Of a stretch of DNA of 64,000 bases, positions 12,297-25,215 are shown in pieces; within the stretch, counting starts at the first letter, position 1; every line of letters begins with the position of its first letter. Source of the stretch: Ciborinia camelliae (Eukaryota > Ascomycota > Leotiomycetes > Helotiales > Sclerotiniaceae); contig JANPYM010000001.1 in assembly GCA_025890175.1 (NCBI GenBank), positions 1,457,476 to 1,521,475 on the forward strand, given 5' to 3'. The notes under the pieces were generated by a model. The model worked only from the letters and a program-made list of their open reading frames with translations, searched no databases and was not told where the DNA came from. The position numbers were made by a program, and so were the translations under genes.

Positions 12297-13884
12297 TAAT
12301 TCTCCGAGTCCAGAATTACCGCAATTGACAGTTCATCTTCTGGTCAGGTTCCTGTCAGCTTACGAGCACTTTGTTTCGTCTCATTTTCATTTACCTGATA
12401 TGTCATAGAGGGCGTTCGAGGGACGGATATATACCGGTAATCATGTGCGTAATAAAGGTGATGTGAAGCAGACAGTTTTAACTTTCTAGGTCCCTGAGAT
12501 ATTCCGAACTCCCGTGTGTTTGATCGATGTTAAATCCCGCGGATTGTCCCGATACCCGAAAGCTCGATCTATTCCGAATTTTGAAATGGCTGTCGGAATC
12601 ACGGCGACTTTCCATGGCATACAACTATCTCTATCCTACTAATTAGCAACCTCTGATTTAAAACTCAAGTCAAATTGCACGCAAATACCTACAAAATTCA
12701 TCATAACCATGACTTCCACATTCCAAATTCCCATACCTCGGGGCTTGCTTCACATGCCACCACATGGCAAAACATCTGAAGCCTTTTAGTTTTACTCTTT
12801 CCCAAACGTGAAAAGGGGTTCAGCCGCCGTTTCATATCAAGCCTTAGGTCGTCTAAAATATGAAAGCAGTTCATCACAAGTTGAACCTTGGCAGCGAAAG
12901 GTACAGTAACGTCCATGCATCCACCTGGTCCGTGTACAGCTCTTCTACTTGAAGGTCCATATTTTATATGAAGATCCGGGACAAGCCCGGCGACGAAACC
13001 TCATTTGAGGAGACATCAATATAAACGAAACGGCATGTGGGGGGGATCACTTTGAAATGGCTTGAGATAAAAATTTCCATGATAAACAATTTGTAAGTTG
13101 AATTGAAAGATTGTTAGTTAGTCTTTCGTTTGAAATGACCCAGACCTGATATTCCAGTAGGAACAGCTCTTCATATGAATCATATCAAATTATTCCTTTA
13201 GACATTATTTTTACTGTGTATGCGGCCAGACGTGATTTGTAGATGAGAGACTGGGCTGGCAGTGACATCAGCTGATCCGGGATTAAAGTAGAAGCTGGAT
13301 TGGATATGAAATCAAATTTAGATCATATCACAGCCTCACAGGTTACCTGGGAGATGTGAATAGTATATCTTCAAAACGAGGTGGACCCTGGAATAGAGGT
13401 GGCGGGCTTTTGTTCCCATGTGGAATTTGAGACCCGCATATATTCATCTCAGGCTCTCAGCAAGGCAAAATAATAGAATTTCGTTTTATGATTATGATTG
13501 TCTTATTGTCTTTTTGAAGTATAATGAATGTAATGTTTTGTGATGGATATTGTGTTTTTTTTTCAAGGGAAGGGGGGTGTAAATATCTTATACTGATAGT
13601 AGATTTAGAAGCATGGACGAGACCCTATTTTGCGTATAAGGTGTCTCATTAGAGAGATTTAGGAGGTAATTAAAAATCCGGCAGTGAGAGAATAAAAATT
13701 GGAAGATTCTTGTCACAAAAGTAGGTAGTTGGAGAACATCCACATTCTTGATGACGTGACTTATCTAAAGTACATCAGATGATCAGCCCCCATTCTCACT
13801 AGACTTCACGTTTCTGTAAGTCTCATGGAGAAGTTCACGACTAAATTTATCAGAATACGATGCAATCTACTTTTCAACATACAT

Positions 13885-13914
13885 ACACATGCATACACAT
13901 GCATACACATGCAT
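13885..13914. repeat. 10-bp minisatellite, 3 units
   Basis: Three perfect units of ACACATGCAT in non-coding DNA. Confidence 0.9.
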
Positions 13915-14104
13915 TGTAGACAATCGTCCGAAACGGATGTTTTTTAGAAGGCTACGAGATCAGCGTCTACGCAAGCACGGATAAGGACAAATTTCTGAAT
14001 TGTATCAGTAGGTAATCATTGAGATATGCTCTCAGGTAATCTATCACGGATTTAAGTTGGAGGAATTTCCTCCCTACCACAATAAGTGAAAGGCAAGGCT
14101 TCTC

Positions 14105-14136
14105 TTCCGACCTTTCCGACCTTTCCGACCTTTCCG
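14105..14136. repeat. 9-bp tandem repeat
   Basis: About 3.5 units of TTCCGACCT in non-coding DNA. Confidence 0.85.
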
Positions 14137-14657
14137 TCAACGTAAGAACTTCCAAGCTTTCACAAACTGTTGTTGTTGTTAGAGCAAGGCGAGATGCATT
14201 GCTGTCGCCAGTTGATGTGGAAACTTTGAGATATATTTTAGAGTTTTAGTTTCTTCGAAGAGCTGGGTAAAAATATTTTCATTATGCTTACCAAGTGAAA
14301 TAACCCTGCAGTCACCTATCATGTTTTTTGGCGTCAAATATGGGCGGCTAAGCCTCCTCAAAGTGGTTCAATATAACTACACGAAGCCATTATCTTTTCT
14401 GCGTGTCCAATAGTTATGTGCAAATGGTCTCCAACCATTCTGCCGGATCCGTTAGCACGTCCTTCCACTGCAAAATTTGTGCATGGAATTGCAGCAACTG
14501 CATTAGGTACATGAGCGGGGTCGCTGTGTGCTGTGTGAAGTTACATTAGGCCCCAGTTAGGTTCACAGTGCTGTGTTATAATTCAGCCCTCATGTTACAT
14601 TATGAGTCTCTCGCCCTTCCTCTATCTGACTGATTAACCTTCCTTTGCTTGTTGATT

Positions 14658-16538
14658 ATGTTTTCGCTAGATGACCCGGAATCATCACCGCGGACGGGAT
14701 ATTCCAATGTCAACATCAAAAGCACGGATGGATTGCTCCCTGGCCGAAAAGTCCAGAAACCTTCAAACTCCTACAGCACTACTCTAGCAACTCGATATGC
14801 AGGTTTCTTAGGTCTCGTCAGTACAACAATTTTCAGCAGTCTCCTTTTACTAGCGGACCAACGACATACATCAATATCCGGTGGTGTTGTATACAATGCA
14901 ATTGTTCAAAATCGAGCCTCAGTCCAGATTATAGTTCAAATTCTCGCAGCTGCACTTGGACTTCTCCAGGTATCGGCGATATGTCGCCTCTTTAACTATG
15001 CTACTCGAATACGCCTAAAACAACGGACGATTTCCTTTGATCTGTTGAATTTTTGGAACGGAATCAGTCTGGCTTCGATGCGATGGGACTTAAGTTGGAT
15101 GTATCTTCTCCTTCTTTTAACATTCACCTCAATTTGTGCAGTTCCTTCAGCTTTGTGGGCAGGTGCAATTACACCCATAGACACATCTAAAGTTCAACAA
15201 ACAACTGTCATTCTTTCCCAATATTCAAATATGACCTCAGTCAGAGAGTGGCCTTCAGAAATCAATGCGGACGGTCCTCAATTTAGAACTGAGAAAGGGT
15301 TCTTCACTTATTCTCCTGCCATGCATTACCTCGGACTTCTTTCACAGTCTCTTTCTACAGCGACAACCATGGATGGTTCACCACGACAACATGTCAAATT
15401 TGATAACTCCAAGTTTTTATACGTTGGCCGATCATATGGGATAGGAGCATCAGTAGGCCTTGCTGATGATGATATTCTCAGTGATTCCATTGCCATGGGC
15501 TATACCTTTCAAGAAGTAGGTTACGCAGCTGAAACTGAGTGCATCTATAATCAAACCTCCGATTTCACCTTAATACCCAACGGTTTACAATTATTTGCAG
15601 CTCGCGGCCGGCTACCTGACACTGGAAATACTACAGGAGAATTTTCTGTGTACTTGGGACATTCAACTAAATCACTTGTTGCCATTGGCGTTGCTGCCTC
15701 GAATACAGGTTATAACCCCAGGTACCTTGCGATTGCGGCTGGAGATGATTATGGATATTTGAATACAACTCAATGCAGAACTGAATTCATTCCATCAATC
15801 TTCAATGTCTCCGTCTCGCTGCCGGGCAAAAACATCACCATCACACGAATAGACTTGACGGCAGAAGATATAGAACCTAGTGGTAACTTAACCCATGTAG
15901 TTGAAAGACAGTTTGAGTTAGCTTCTAATGATTTAACGGGTATTTACCAGGTATGATCCATACTCTTCTCTCACATGTTCGAAACGGAATCTAATTTCCT
16001 CCAGAGTATTCTCGGGTCTGCATTGAATTTCAGCATCGCTGATTATCAAACATACATTAACAGCTCGTCGTATACCAGTATAAGACCAACCGATGAGGAG
16101 ATAAATTTGATGGGAATCCAAAATTCCGTGACCGCAATGATCGACGATCTCCTCGTCGCATATTCGAGCGCCCAATTGATGATTGCCAACGATACCAAAA
16201 CCGCCGATGCTATAGTTACTTATACCGCTGTTCGATTCGGTCAGCCTGTTTACGTATACTCCGTCTTCATAGTTAATCTTGTTATCATATTTGTGGTTAT
16301 GGTGGAAGCCATCAGAACTCGGAGCTGGACTTACCTGACACCGTTTGATTATAATGATCTGGGTGCGCTCGCCGGTGCTAGCTCTAGAGGTGGACATCAC
16401 TTGGCTAATGCCCTTACGGCGGTGGCTCGGAAAATGGAAGATGTTAATACGGATTTGAAATTACGACAAACTAGTACTGGATTTAGTCTAGGGCTCGCCA
16501 CGATGGATCCAGATGAGAAGATACAAAGTTGGATATGA
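14658..16538 (+). CDS. Fungal four-TM membrane protein, function unknown
   Basis: Two exons: 14658-15950 and 16005-16538. The 54-nt intron (GTATGA...CCAG) keeps phase 0; 608 aa. The ATG at 14658 is the first in frame. Hydrophobic helices lie near residues 50-70 (AGFLGLVSTTIFSSLLLLAD), 98-118, 150-172 and, after about 340 residues of N-glycosylation-rich sequence, near the C-terminus (VYSVFIVNLVIIFVVMVEAI). This fits three N-terminal helices, a large extracytoplasmic domain and one C-terminal helix before a 70-residue cytoplasmic tail. This layout is common in uncharacterised Pezizomycotina membrane proteins. I recognise no enzyme or transporter motif, so a receptor-like or wall-associated role is inference. 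Confidence 0.85.
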
Positions 16539-17563
16539 TTAGGTAATGAATGATCCTAATGGATAATATTTACGCCACTGACCATCAGGATTTCTATGCT
16601 CCCGGGAGGTAGTAAGATTCAGCTGCGCAGTTATCACTTCGAATTTGAGATGCCGAAAAAGGTGGGACGGGTCGTTTTCTTGGCTGGGACCACAGAAATC
16701 CCTCCTGCGATTCAGGTTATTCGGGCTTTGCTCAAATCCGACGGATCTCAAATACATATATTATGAGCAAACACACCAAAGGAAGGTTGTGTGAGCACCT
16801 GAAAAGATATTGCGCGCGAAAAAAACAGGTACAATTCAATCTGGAAGATTAGTTCAACAGTCGAAAAGGCTTCAGCGGAGATGGCCTGGAAAACTACGTG
16901 GTGGATGAGGAGAATACATCCATCGATGATAAAATAAATCCAACGGTTCATGGAGTAAGTTGCGGTGTAGGTGCCGAGTACAAAGAGAAGGTCTTCAAAA
17001 GATGTTCGTGCCGGGACCGAAAGGGTTTATAGCTTACCTTGCTGGATGAAAAACGTGGGAAACGAATGGCAAACAAAGCCAGAGAAGATTTGGCTGTATT
17101 ATTGTTTGATGGGTCTCGAAGATTGAAAAGTCTTCAAGATGACAAGATTTGATTTCAAGTAGTCAGATCAAAATTTAAAAATGGTGTTTAGTCGGGCAAC
17201 GGAGTCTCTAAAACGGATTTCGCAATACTTTCAAACGGAGAAAGCAGATATTCAGAGGCGGCCCTTTTTAGAAGACTGGTCTGAAAGATAGGAATAGTCA
17301 AATCATGTAAAAAATATATAAAGCATCCTCCTGTGTGCACCCCGCCCCTTCTCCCCCAAAAAGCTCAAGATCAACTTTCAGGCATAGATATTATGGTGAA
17401 GTGAAGTACCCGCGGATAAAAACACGCATCCAAAGCTTACACCGAGAACCTAGAAGACCCAGACCCCTCGTGCAAAACACATCGCCTTAAATACCTTAAT
17501 CCCCATTAGCATTTTGCTTTTTCAAGATGCCTTTTATTTACAAATATACCTAGCTAAATGTAA
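16539..17563. other. Convergent intergenic region
   Basis: This lies between the 3' ends of the four-TM protein gene and the HET gene. I see only AT-rich sequence with short unsupported ORFs. Confidence 0.6.
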
Positions 17564-18658
17564 CTAGTAGCGTTTGATTTCCAGCTCTGACAGGAACTTT
17601 TTGACACTGGGGTCAGTGGTACATCCAAAACGTTCCGCAAGCATACGCAAGGCTTTGGTTGAACTGGTCCCAATAGGCTTCGCTTCGACTATGCGTACGG
17701 CATCAAAAAAGAGGTCCAGCAATGGTTTATCGTAATCCGGCACCAGTACTATCTTGCCAGCCTGCCAATCACCTGCAACTCCGAGTAAAGCATAAACCAT
17801 ATCGTGAGGATTTGTTGAAACAAATCCTGTAGATGATGTCGCTATTATCCATCGTCGCAATGTATTACCTTCTGGAGAAATTTCCTTCGCCAATCTTTGT
17901 GTAGCCATGGCGCTTTGAGATATTAGGCGACAATATTCAGCACTTATCTCCGTCTTGATGATACCACCAGAGAAATGCACAATGGAATGTTGAAAGTCGG
18001 TGCCATCGATGAATTTGTCACCACAGCGTATTTCATAACTTTTAGAAAGATGTACCTCTTGCAATACCCAAATTCGTGACCAGTAAGGCCGTTGGCATAA
18101 GGCGACTAATGACTTCCAATCCTTATGATCATAATCGTTGGATAACTGACCAAGCTGATGGTCATATTCCTCGTCGCTTATCCTATGATTCTTTCTAAGA
18201 ACAACTTGAGCAGTAATATCTTGAAGCATCGTCATTGCGGTATCACTATCATCCATTGCATTGCCTAGCCAAACAATGACTCTTGATGCACCACTATAGA
18301 TCTGTCCCATGATTTGAATCTGAGCATTTCTTTCCTTGACACAAGTCTGGTTGATACATAATGCATCGATCCATATATATCGATCCGTCTTTGGCAGCCT
18401 AATTTGCTTCAAGGCATCAAACAAGTTCTTCCGGACCGTGATGTTCTTGCCATTAACGATAATTGAAGGGTCATCATCACTGGCTTCTTTCCATTCATAG
18501 GATAATGCTTCATAGCCCATTTCGCCTAGTTGGGTATGTAGTAAGTGACATTCGAGGGGCGTGGCGCCGGAGCCAGGGTGGATCACTACTAGTCGAATCG
18601 AAGTTGCCGAGGCGAGATGTTTATATTTTAGTCTTGATTTGGAATTTGATGCCCCCAT
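17564..18658 (-). CDS. HET-domain protein with N-myristoylation-type start
   Basis: Single exon, 364 aa. The heterokaryon-incompatibility (HET) domain covers about residues 45-200: GYEALSYEWKE, then YIWIDALCINQ, ERNAQIQIMGQIYSGA and VIVWLGNAMDDSD, followed by the RPYWSRIWVLQEV block. HET proteins trigger or execute programmed cell death on fusion of incompatible hyphae. The start MGASNSKSRLKYKH matches an N-myristoylation consensus (Gly2, Ser6) followed by basic residues, suggesting membrane attachment; this is inference from sequence. Many HET proteins have long extra C-terminal domains; this one ends about 160 residues after the HET core with the conserved DMVYALLGVAGDW segment, so it is a minimal form. 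No frameshift is seen. Confidence 0.93.
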   Translation of the reverse strand: MGASNSKSRLKYKHLASATSIRLVVIHPGSGATPLECHLLHTQLGEMGYEALSYEWKEASDDDPSIIVNGKNITVRKNLFDALKQIRLPKTDRYIWIDALCINQTCVKERNAQIQIMGQIYSGASRVIVWLGNAMDDSDTAMTMLQDITAQVVLRKNHRISDEEYDHQLGQLSNDYDHKDWKSLVALCQRPYWSRIWVLQEVHLSKSYEIRCGDKFIDGTDFQHSIVHFSGGIIKTEISAEYCRLISQSAMATQRLAKEISPEGNTLRRWIIATSSTGFVSTNPHDMVYALLGVAGDWQAGKIVLVPDYDKPLLDLFFDAVRIVEAKPIGTSSTKALRMLAERFGCTTDPSVKKFLSELEIKRY

Positions 18659-19464
18659 GATTGCTCTGAGAGGATATGAAAGAGAATGGTGGGTTCTGAT
18701 AATGGGTTGAAGTCATGAATATGCATCTTTCTGTGGCTGATCGCAGCCGCATGTAACTCAAAAGCGCCACGCCACAACATCCTATTGGCTGAACAATAAA
18801 CGCTGGAACAAATGAAAAGTCGGAATGATGATCTGGAAATGCTGAGGTGCATATATATCCATGGTGCAAAATCTAAATCTATATCTACCTCACGTTTTAG
18901 GTCTTACTTCGGTAGGTTTGAACTTCATGGCTTGTGATATTTGAACCATGAATAAGCAAGAGAAGGCAGATGAGATGAACGAAATTATTGCCAAGAGTGA
19001 AGGAAGGTATGTTACAATAGGGGATGATTATAAGTGAGGCGAAAGGAGAAGAGAGTTGTGCCGCAACTTTTGCGCTTGTTTTGAAATGTTTAGAACAAAT
19101 TAGGGTGGATCATCCGGAGAATTGTATCGATTCAATACCAATAGGCACTACTAATTGTATATTCTTCGTGTCAAGACAACTCTATTGTTCAAACAAAATG
19201 ATTGAAGTGATCAAAGTGGTGGAAAGGGTAGAATAAAATGGAACATTGGGGACAGCGAGTTGGAAGTCCTCGAAAAGCGGCTAAAGTTCTAGCTGCAAGC
19301 TAAAATCATTTCTTATACCAATTGGAACTTTCATACGTTAAATTATATATATGATCGTCCCCAAAGGATCAATCGAACAGAATATTCAATCTTCTCACAA
19401 TCTATTACCTTCCACAACATACACCTAATCGGTCTTGCAACCTCGCCTCGCGTTCTCCACAGCC
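18659..19464. other. Divergent intergenic region
   Basis: This is the promoter side of the HET gene and of the 2EXR relic. Two nested frames at 18621-18869 on the minus strand overlap the HET start in other frames and are not supported. No regulatory site is recognised. Confidence 0.5.
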
Positions 19465-20384
19465 ATGGAAAACAAAGTCTCTGAACTTATACTTGAGGAT
19501 TCCTATCTTCAAAATGAGTTAACCAGACTCCAACAAACTTCCAAACCATTCCCCGAGCCACTGTACGAACATTTTCGCAGTTGCCAAAGGAAATAAGTCT
19601 CACGATCTGGGGTTTTGCGTTTGCGGAACCACAAATTCACGCAATCTCAAACGCTTCTAGACGCGATAGCAGAAGTCGTCTGGATGCCATCATACAGACT
19701 CGTAGGGAGTCTCGAGAGGAGGGAATGAGATTGAAATTTCCATATTTTAAGGTGTTCAACTTTACACACGAGAATCCAATAATCGGTACGGCTGGAATCA
19801 TCAAGTACGTGTCTCGAAATGATGTTGTCTGGCTAAAAGATTTGGACATACCGCAAGACTTCGCGAGTATACAGTTTTGCTGCCCGAGACGCCTTAATTA
19901 TACCCAAACTACCGTTTCGACACCCGATTCAGGACGTCTCACATGTGGCATTCATGGAATAGGAACTTTGGCACTGAATGCTAAGCAATGGGAATTTCCA
20001 AGGAAAAGCAGTGATTCAAACAGCAGCATCCTCTTGTTCTTTGAGAGAGACATTGTATTAAGACTGGCCTAAAAAGATATATCTTGTTATTGACGATGAT
20101 TGGGATTATTCGAATAGCTGGGTCCAATATATTAGATCCACACCTGGCCGGAATATCATTTTTCAAAACCAAAATGTTCCCCGTATCTTATCTATGGCCG
20201 CGGGATATACAAGGACAAATCTTGGGAAGATATGGCGGCAATCAATGTTAAAGGGATAGAAGACTTCAAGGAAGATGGGAAAATTTATCGCCATCACAAG
20301 ATGACTAGTCCGATAACTTATAAAGTTATTCTTAACTCACCCAATTTAATATATAGTAAAAGAAATATAGTAATTGGACTATAA
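19465..20384 (+). pseudogene. 2EXR-domain gene, inactivated by frame breaks
   Basis: The ATG at 19465 (MENKVSEL...) is in frame 1 and stops near 19598. The domain itself is in frame 0 (19518-20072), with the 2EXR-like block RTFSQLPKEISLTIWGFAF followed by a typical family body. That frame stops at 20070-20072, at a run of five A. The family continues at once in frame 1 (KKIYLVIDDDWDYSNSW, to a stop at 20257-20259), and again in frame 0 (GIYKDKSWEDMAAINVKG through KIYRHHKM). At least three frame changes have no canonical intron between them. 2EXR proteins are abundant in Leotiomycetes and have no assigned biochemical role. Protein-level similarity is still readable, so decay is recent. Sequencing error is less likely with three breaks. 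Confidence 0.72.
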
Positions 20385-21042
20385 TCCTGCAAATGTAAGT
20401 TTTAATTCGTACTTTTATAGCGTTCTCAGATGTCTAGGTAGTTATATAGGCGATTAGTTACTGATTCCCCAGTGTTATAGCAATTGTCTTGGCGCATATC
20501 TGAAATTGAATATGTACAACCTGTTACAAGCGGAGAAGAATGGATTAAAACACACAGTAGGTACGGACTAGGTAACTCATATTGGAACTCCGGATTTCCG
20601 AAATCATATACATATACCACCTAGTACACACTTCGTGTCACATTTCTATGCTTCCAATCATGGAAATGTATTTGTCATTTTGTGAATCATATCGCCCCTT
20701 TCCCAACTTCAAAATTTCATATCGAATTTAAAGATACATCGCTCTTTCCTTATCACCCTGCAAAGAAAACCGAAATGCTCGCTATATCTATATCACACCC
20801 CTTATAATTGATGAGCAATTCCTTCCAACTATCCTAGAAAATCATTTAAATCCGTCGCACTTATCTACCGCCAACTAACAGCTCCCTTCTTTCTATCTCT
20901 CGCCTACTTGTAACTCTCCGAACTATCTTTCCCAATCCTTACAGAATACACATTCTTTTCCTTACTACCGCATCATTTTAATGAGATCACCATATCTCTT
21001 TGTACGATCATGAAAGTGAGCTATTCACCCAAGTGCAAATCC
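20385..21042. other. Intergenic region
   Basis: This lies between the 2EXR relic and the 3' end of the MYND gene. It is AT-rich with only short unsupported frames. Confidence 0.55.
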
Positions 21043-21411
21043 CTACTTCCTTTCTCCATTCAAATCGCAAGCTGCAGTTTTTCTCCCACCCGTATGAGCC
21101 GAAGACAGTTGTACAAACTGAAATTCCTTTCCATCTTGCTCGGCCTTCTTTCTCAAAGCTTCGATATCCAAAACGTCCGGAATATTGTCGCCATGTATCG
21201 TGATACTGAATTTGTAGCGCTCTTTGCAATTCGGTTCATGAGTCGACCAATTAGCCTTTTGACATTGGCGGGAACAGTACGGGGTTTTGCAGCGTTCACA
21301 ACTCGGGAAGCTTCCCATGGATGTTTCTGTCTTGCAACAGTTGGCACAAGCACGAGTTGAGTTTGAAGAAGATGGTGTCGGCGGCTCTGACGTGGAAGAT
21401 ATTGAAGACAT
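21043..21411 (-). CDS. Small MYND zinc-finger protein
   Basis: Single exon, 122 aa from the ATG at 21411 (MSSISSTSEPPTP). The frame stays open upstream to 21522, but that extension has its own Cys-rich, unlike-looking sequence, so the inner ATG before the Ser/Pro-rich leader is preferred. The MYND finger covers about residues 23-64: CANC, CERC, YCSRQCQKANW, HEPNC. These provide the C-C-C-C-C-C-H-C zinc ligands. After the finger come about 55 residues with KFSITIHGDN and a polar tail. MYND domains bind short proline-containing peptides. Stand-alone MYND proteins of this size are common in fungi and mostly uncharacterised. Confidence 0.82.
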   Translation of the reverse strand: MSSISSTSEPPTPSSSNSTRACANCCKTETSMGSFPSCERCKTPYCSRQCQKANWSTHEPNCKERYKFSITIHGDNIPDVLDIEALRKKAEQDGKEFQFVQLSSAHTGGRKTAACDLNGERK

Positions 21412-24400
21412 GGTGATGTTTCGGCAAGCGCGAACTTCAAGGACTTGGCGATGAGGGCAATAATGTTGGACAGGGTTAATGCTAGAAGTCTGGCAAGATA
21501 CTGTGATGTTTACAGTGTACACAAGTGTTGAAAAGTCCGAAAACCCACTTTTGAAAGCAAAGTCACAAGTGGGAATTTTGTGGAGTGGGTAGAAGTGGGA
21601 GAAAATGTTAAGTTTAAGTTGGCTAAGAATTAGTCTCGCAGCTGCTGTGAAGAGGGAGATTTATCTGCATTTGTATGACAAAGTTGCCTCTATCAATATC
21701 CCGTTATACGAATTCGATGCATGTGTGATCATGCCTTGACTCCGGAAGGGGCACGAGATAAAAGGTAAAATAACCTGCTTAGTCGATTCCAGACCGTGTA
21801 CAAATTTTGTATATATGAATATTATTTTATCCTTCGTTTGTATGACCAACATTTGCTCATAACTTTCACTCAATAACCCAAGCTATTTAGGAGTACATAG
21901 CAACATCGTATAATCAAGCATTTGAGTACCTATCAAGAAGGGTGATTCTTTGCAATTGGAAGCTTTACCCCACTCTTGTGTAACCTGACCAAGAACCATG
22001 AGAAGACTACGGTACGGTACTCACAGTCTCACACTTTGGAGAAGAGTAAGATTGCCAATATTGCAGTTGGTGAATCTCAAATTCATAATCTTTAGCATAA
22101 TGATAATACCGTACGGCTCTTAGTCCGGAGTTCCTCTACTATACCAGTCGGAATGATTGGTGCCCAACAATTCAAGGCAAAATCAATGTTGGTACTCCGG
22201 AACCTAATCTGGTCAAAAGGGAATTTCGGAGTAGGGTACGGACCGTAGTAGTGGGGTGCATTAGTTTTGTCGATGTGACCCATCAATCTGGCTCGCTTAG
22301 CGGATTTGGCGATATGTGCGCTTACCCGCATTACAGTATTGAATAAGTGCCTTCATAGGTACTTTTATGTATCCTTATACTGTACAAATTTGTTAATACG
22401 TGATTATGCTGCAGGGCTGTCAAATTATGCAGATTTCACTAATCTATCATATTTCATAAAAATTGTCCGTAGTATCCAAAAATTCGAGAAAAAGCTACTA
22501 TCTGTTGTACTTACCATATATGTGGAATATAGATATCAAATGTATTGAGATCCTACCTAGATATCATTATTATTGTACCTCCACATTTACAAGGGACAGA
22601 CTGGTTATATCATGGGAATAAAACTCTATGCATGCATGGCAACTTTACGTTAAATCGGAGGTTGCAGCCATTGACAAACCATAAAAGTCCAAGGTAGGTC
22701 TTTTTCGATCATAATTATTATATCTATATTTAGGATGGGTTAAACTTTGAAAATATCAGCATCCTAAACATGACCTTGCTGTTACAACTTGTGCTAAGAT
22801 CAAATTACGATCATAAAAGGTGGCCAGGGAAATGTGTACGTTGCTTTGGAAGCCTCTTAGTAGTGTGCTCTTGGCGCGATAACAAACACAGCAATCTCGA
22901 ATACGATTTCATTGAGTTACAATCCATCAAATCCTTATCTAGATTTGATATTACTAACTCTATCATCTTCTGCTGGAAATTTTGATGTCAAAGTCACAAG
23001 GAAATACTGAGTGTGATTCAAAGGATTTCAGTAACACAATGCGCACGACATGGTCCCAGATATTCACAAAGCATGATAAGAATACTATCCTCTAGGCATT
23101 GTTCCACGGCATAGAGTGGCATAAATCCTGCCGAGAGTCGTGCAATAGTTGCAGGATAAGTCATTGGTATTACGGAGCAGCTATCATCACAGTCATTTTG
23201 TCACAAGTCACATTTTGTACCGAGCCGAACTTTGGAAATATCGGCGGAACCCGGAGACCTTTGGGGGTTGAATGCTTGGAAATGAAATTCTGGACCGAAT
23301 TTCTACAACATGGCCGACATTTTTGCCACAATCCTACGGCGTACCTTCCGTTTTCGCCGCCCGGCCGAGGCAGGCAATGCAACGATGCAGCTATAACCAT
23401 TTAAGGAGTAGAGATCTCCTTGATGAAAAGGAATGATTACGGGGATCTTTGGTTACATATAATAGGATCACTATGGACCTTGTCTTCATTTACGGGAGCA
23501 CTTTGGGGGAAATTTGACAAGGTTTTCCCCCGCCGTTTTCTGTCGTATTTGATGATGCGAACGCATTAACGGAACTATTCTTCCAACAAGCCATCACTAT
23601 GTCTTGATACAATACCATGTCAAGCATCACCAATAAAACCCTACAACCGAGTGTCGATACATGATAAATCATAGCCAATACCTCCCAAATCGCCGTTTTT
23701 TGACGGGGATGCAAATGGTCATCAATATTGTATTGTTCTAGAATCATCTCAAGCATCTACTGTACTCGGCCACATCACCTACGACCTACCTGGACGATGA
23801 TACTCGCGTGTTGCTTAGAAAGTCATACACTTTGGCCATGCTACTCAGGGATACATTTTTCTATTCTCGCGAGTCGCCACACACTCTGCAATGTATGGCA
23901 CATAGTTTGCTTATACGAGCAAGCCTATGATATGACCTCTTTATGAACGCATAGATGTTTCCCACAGAAACCAGTGAAGACTACCAGAACGGGGCTGCTC
24001 CCCGAAGTCCACAGCAAATAATGTATCGCGGAAAGGAAATCCGTTCAAGAAGAGACTGCTGCATCGTATCTTGACTTGAGTATTAGCAGGGCTCGTTTTG
24101 TTTCCAGGTTGTTCTCCGATCAACCCCTTATTGCTTATTGCGACCATCAGCAAAAATCGCGCCACCGCGCCATTATTACGAAAGGAATATATACCATTGA
24201 AGATATTGTGCCGCTGGGATGCTTTTCCAACACATTTGGATCTGGAATTGTGACCATTGATGTAAATCGATATGATATGGTAATTTGCAATGCTAATTGC
24301 CATCACAACTTACTAGTACTCAATCAGCAATGAAAGTGGGGATAATCCTAATTTAGTACCTGAGAATTCCCCAGATTTTATTTATACCAATAAGTGTACT

Positions 24401-25084
24401 GAGAGTCTGCGTCTCTCCGCACGATCTCAGGCCGGGGATCGTACATTTCAAGTTATTCGTGTTGCTATTAAGCAAGTGGAAATTGGCCCCCCTGGCTAAT
24501 TCTCAACGGCCAAAAAATAGATGGTTGCTCTCCGGTCATGGAACACGTTCTCAACCAACTCCTTTTGGAAGGATTTTGGAAATCCCAGGAAGTTTAACCA
24601 TCATACGAAATTGCTCCAAATATTCTAGTTCATTTCAATGTCATGTTCATTGCAACTGAAAACTTCCTTGTATGTTTAATATTAGAAACTGGACAACACC
24701 CCATCTTAATCCGAAGTACTCATCAATCAAATTGCCAGACTAGACGAATAATAAGCCCAGGTACTTATTAAATCACATGACCTTTTTTGGAGTCCCGGAG
24801 CATCACGAATATGCTAAAGGGGAAGAACTTTTTCCCTCAAGTTATCTGGAGACAAAATAATCTCAAATCATTATCTACCTGGGTCCTCGTACAAGATTAT
24901 TCCCATAGAGGGTTGCCTAGAACCTTTGGAAGCTTCTTCTTCCCATTGATACAAGATATCGAAGGATCAAACACCATACTGGCGACCAAACTTTCAGTCA
25001 ATAATCTCGATCATCAATAGCAAGTCTCAGGCCTGCGGAGATCCTTCTATGTTTTGTATAAATGGATGTTATATATAACTATTG

Positions 25085-25215
25085 ATATATAGATATAAAG
25101 TAGTTCTATATACACTAGCTTAGTCATCGAGCTAGGCTCTATGGAATCGGAGATTCCATAGAACTTAGCTCGTTACACAATAATACTATGTTCAATAATA
25201 ACTACGAGCTTCCGT
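25085..25215 (-). repeat. LTR-like repeat, copy A, with hairpin
   Basis: The minus strand shares TAGTATTATTGTG, AGCTAAGTTCTATGGA and a CTAAGCTA...TATATAGA block, in the same order, with 36159-36270. Inside it, 25128-25148 and 25152-25172 form a 21-bp inverted repeat (two mismatches, 3-nt loop). It looks like a solo LTR or MITE-like fragment; no target-site duplication is clear. Confidence 0.6.

Larger units (their letters stand above)
9527..14657. other. 5.1-kb gene-free region with motif array
   Basis: No coding exon chain is supported. The left half (9.8-12.3 kb) is occupied by the TTTTGTTGCAYRTC array. The right half (12.3-14.6 kb) has AT-rich sequence with two minisatellites and nothing else recognised. 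ORFs of 60-119 codons here lack family features and overlap the repeats. Confidence 0.65.

Noticed and set aside
23099..23404. 101-codon frame on plus strand
   Set aside because: A 76-codon frame covers the same bases on the other strand and neither resembles a known protein.
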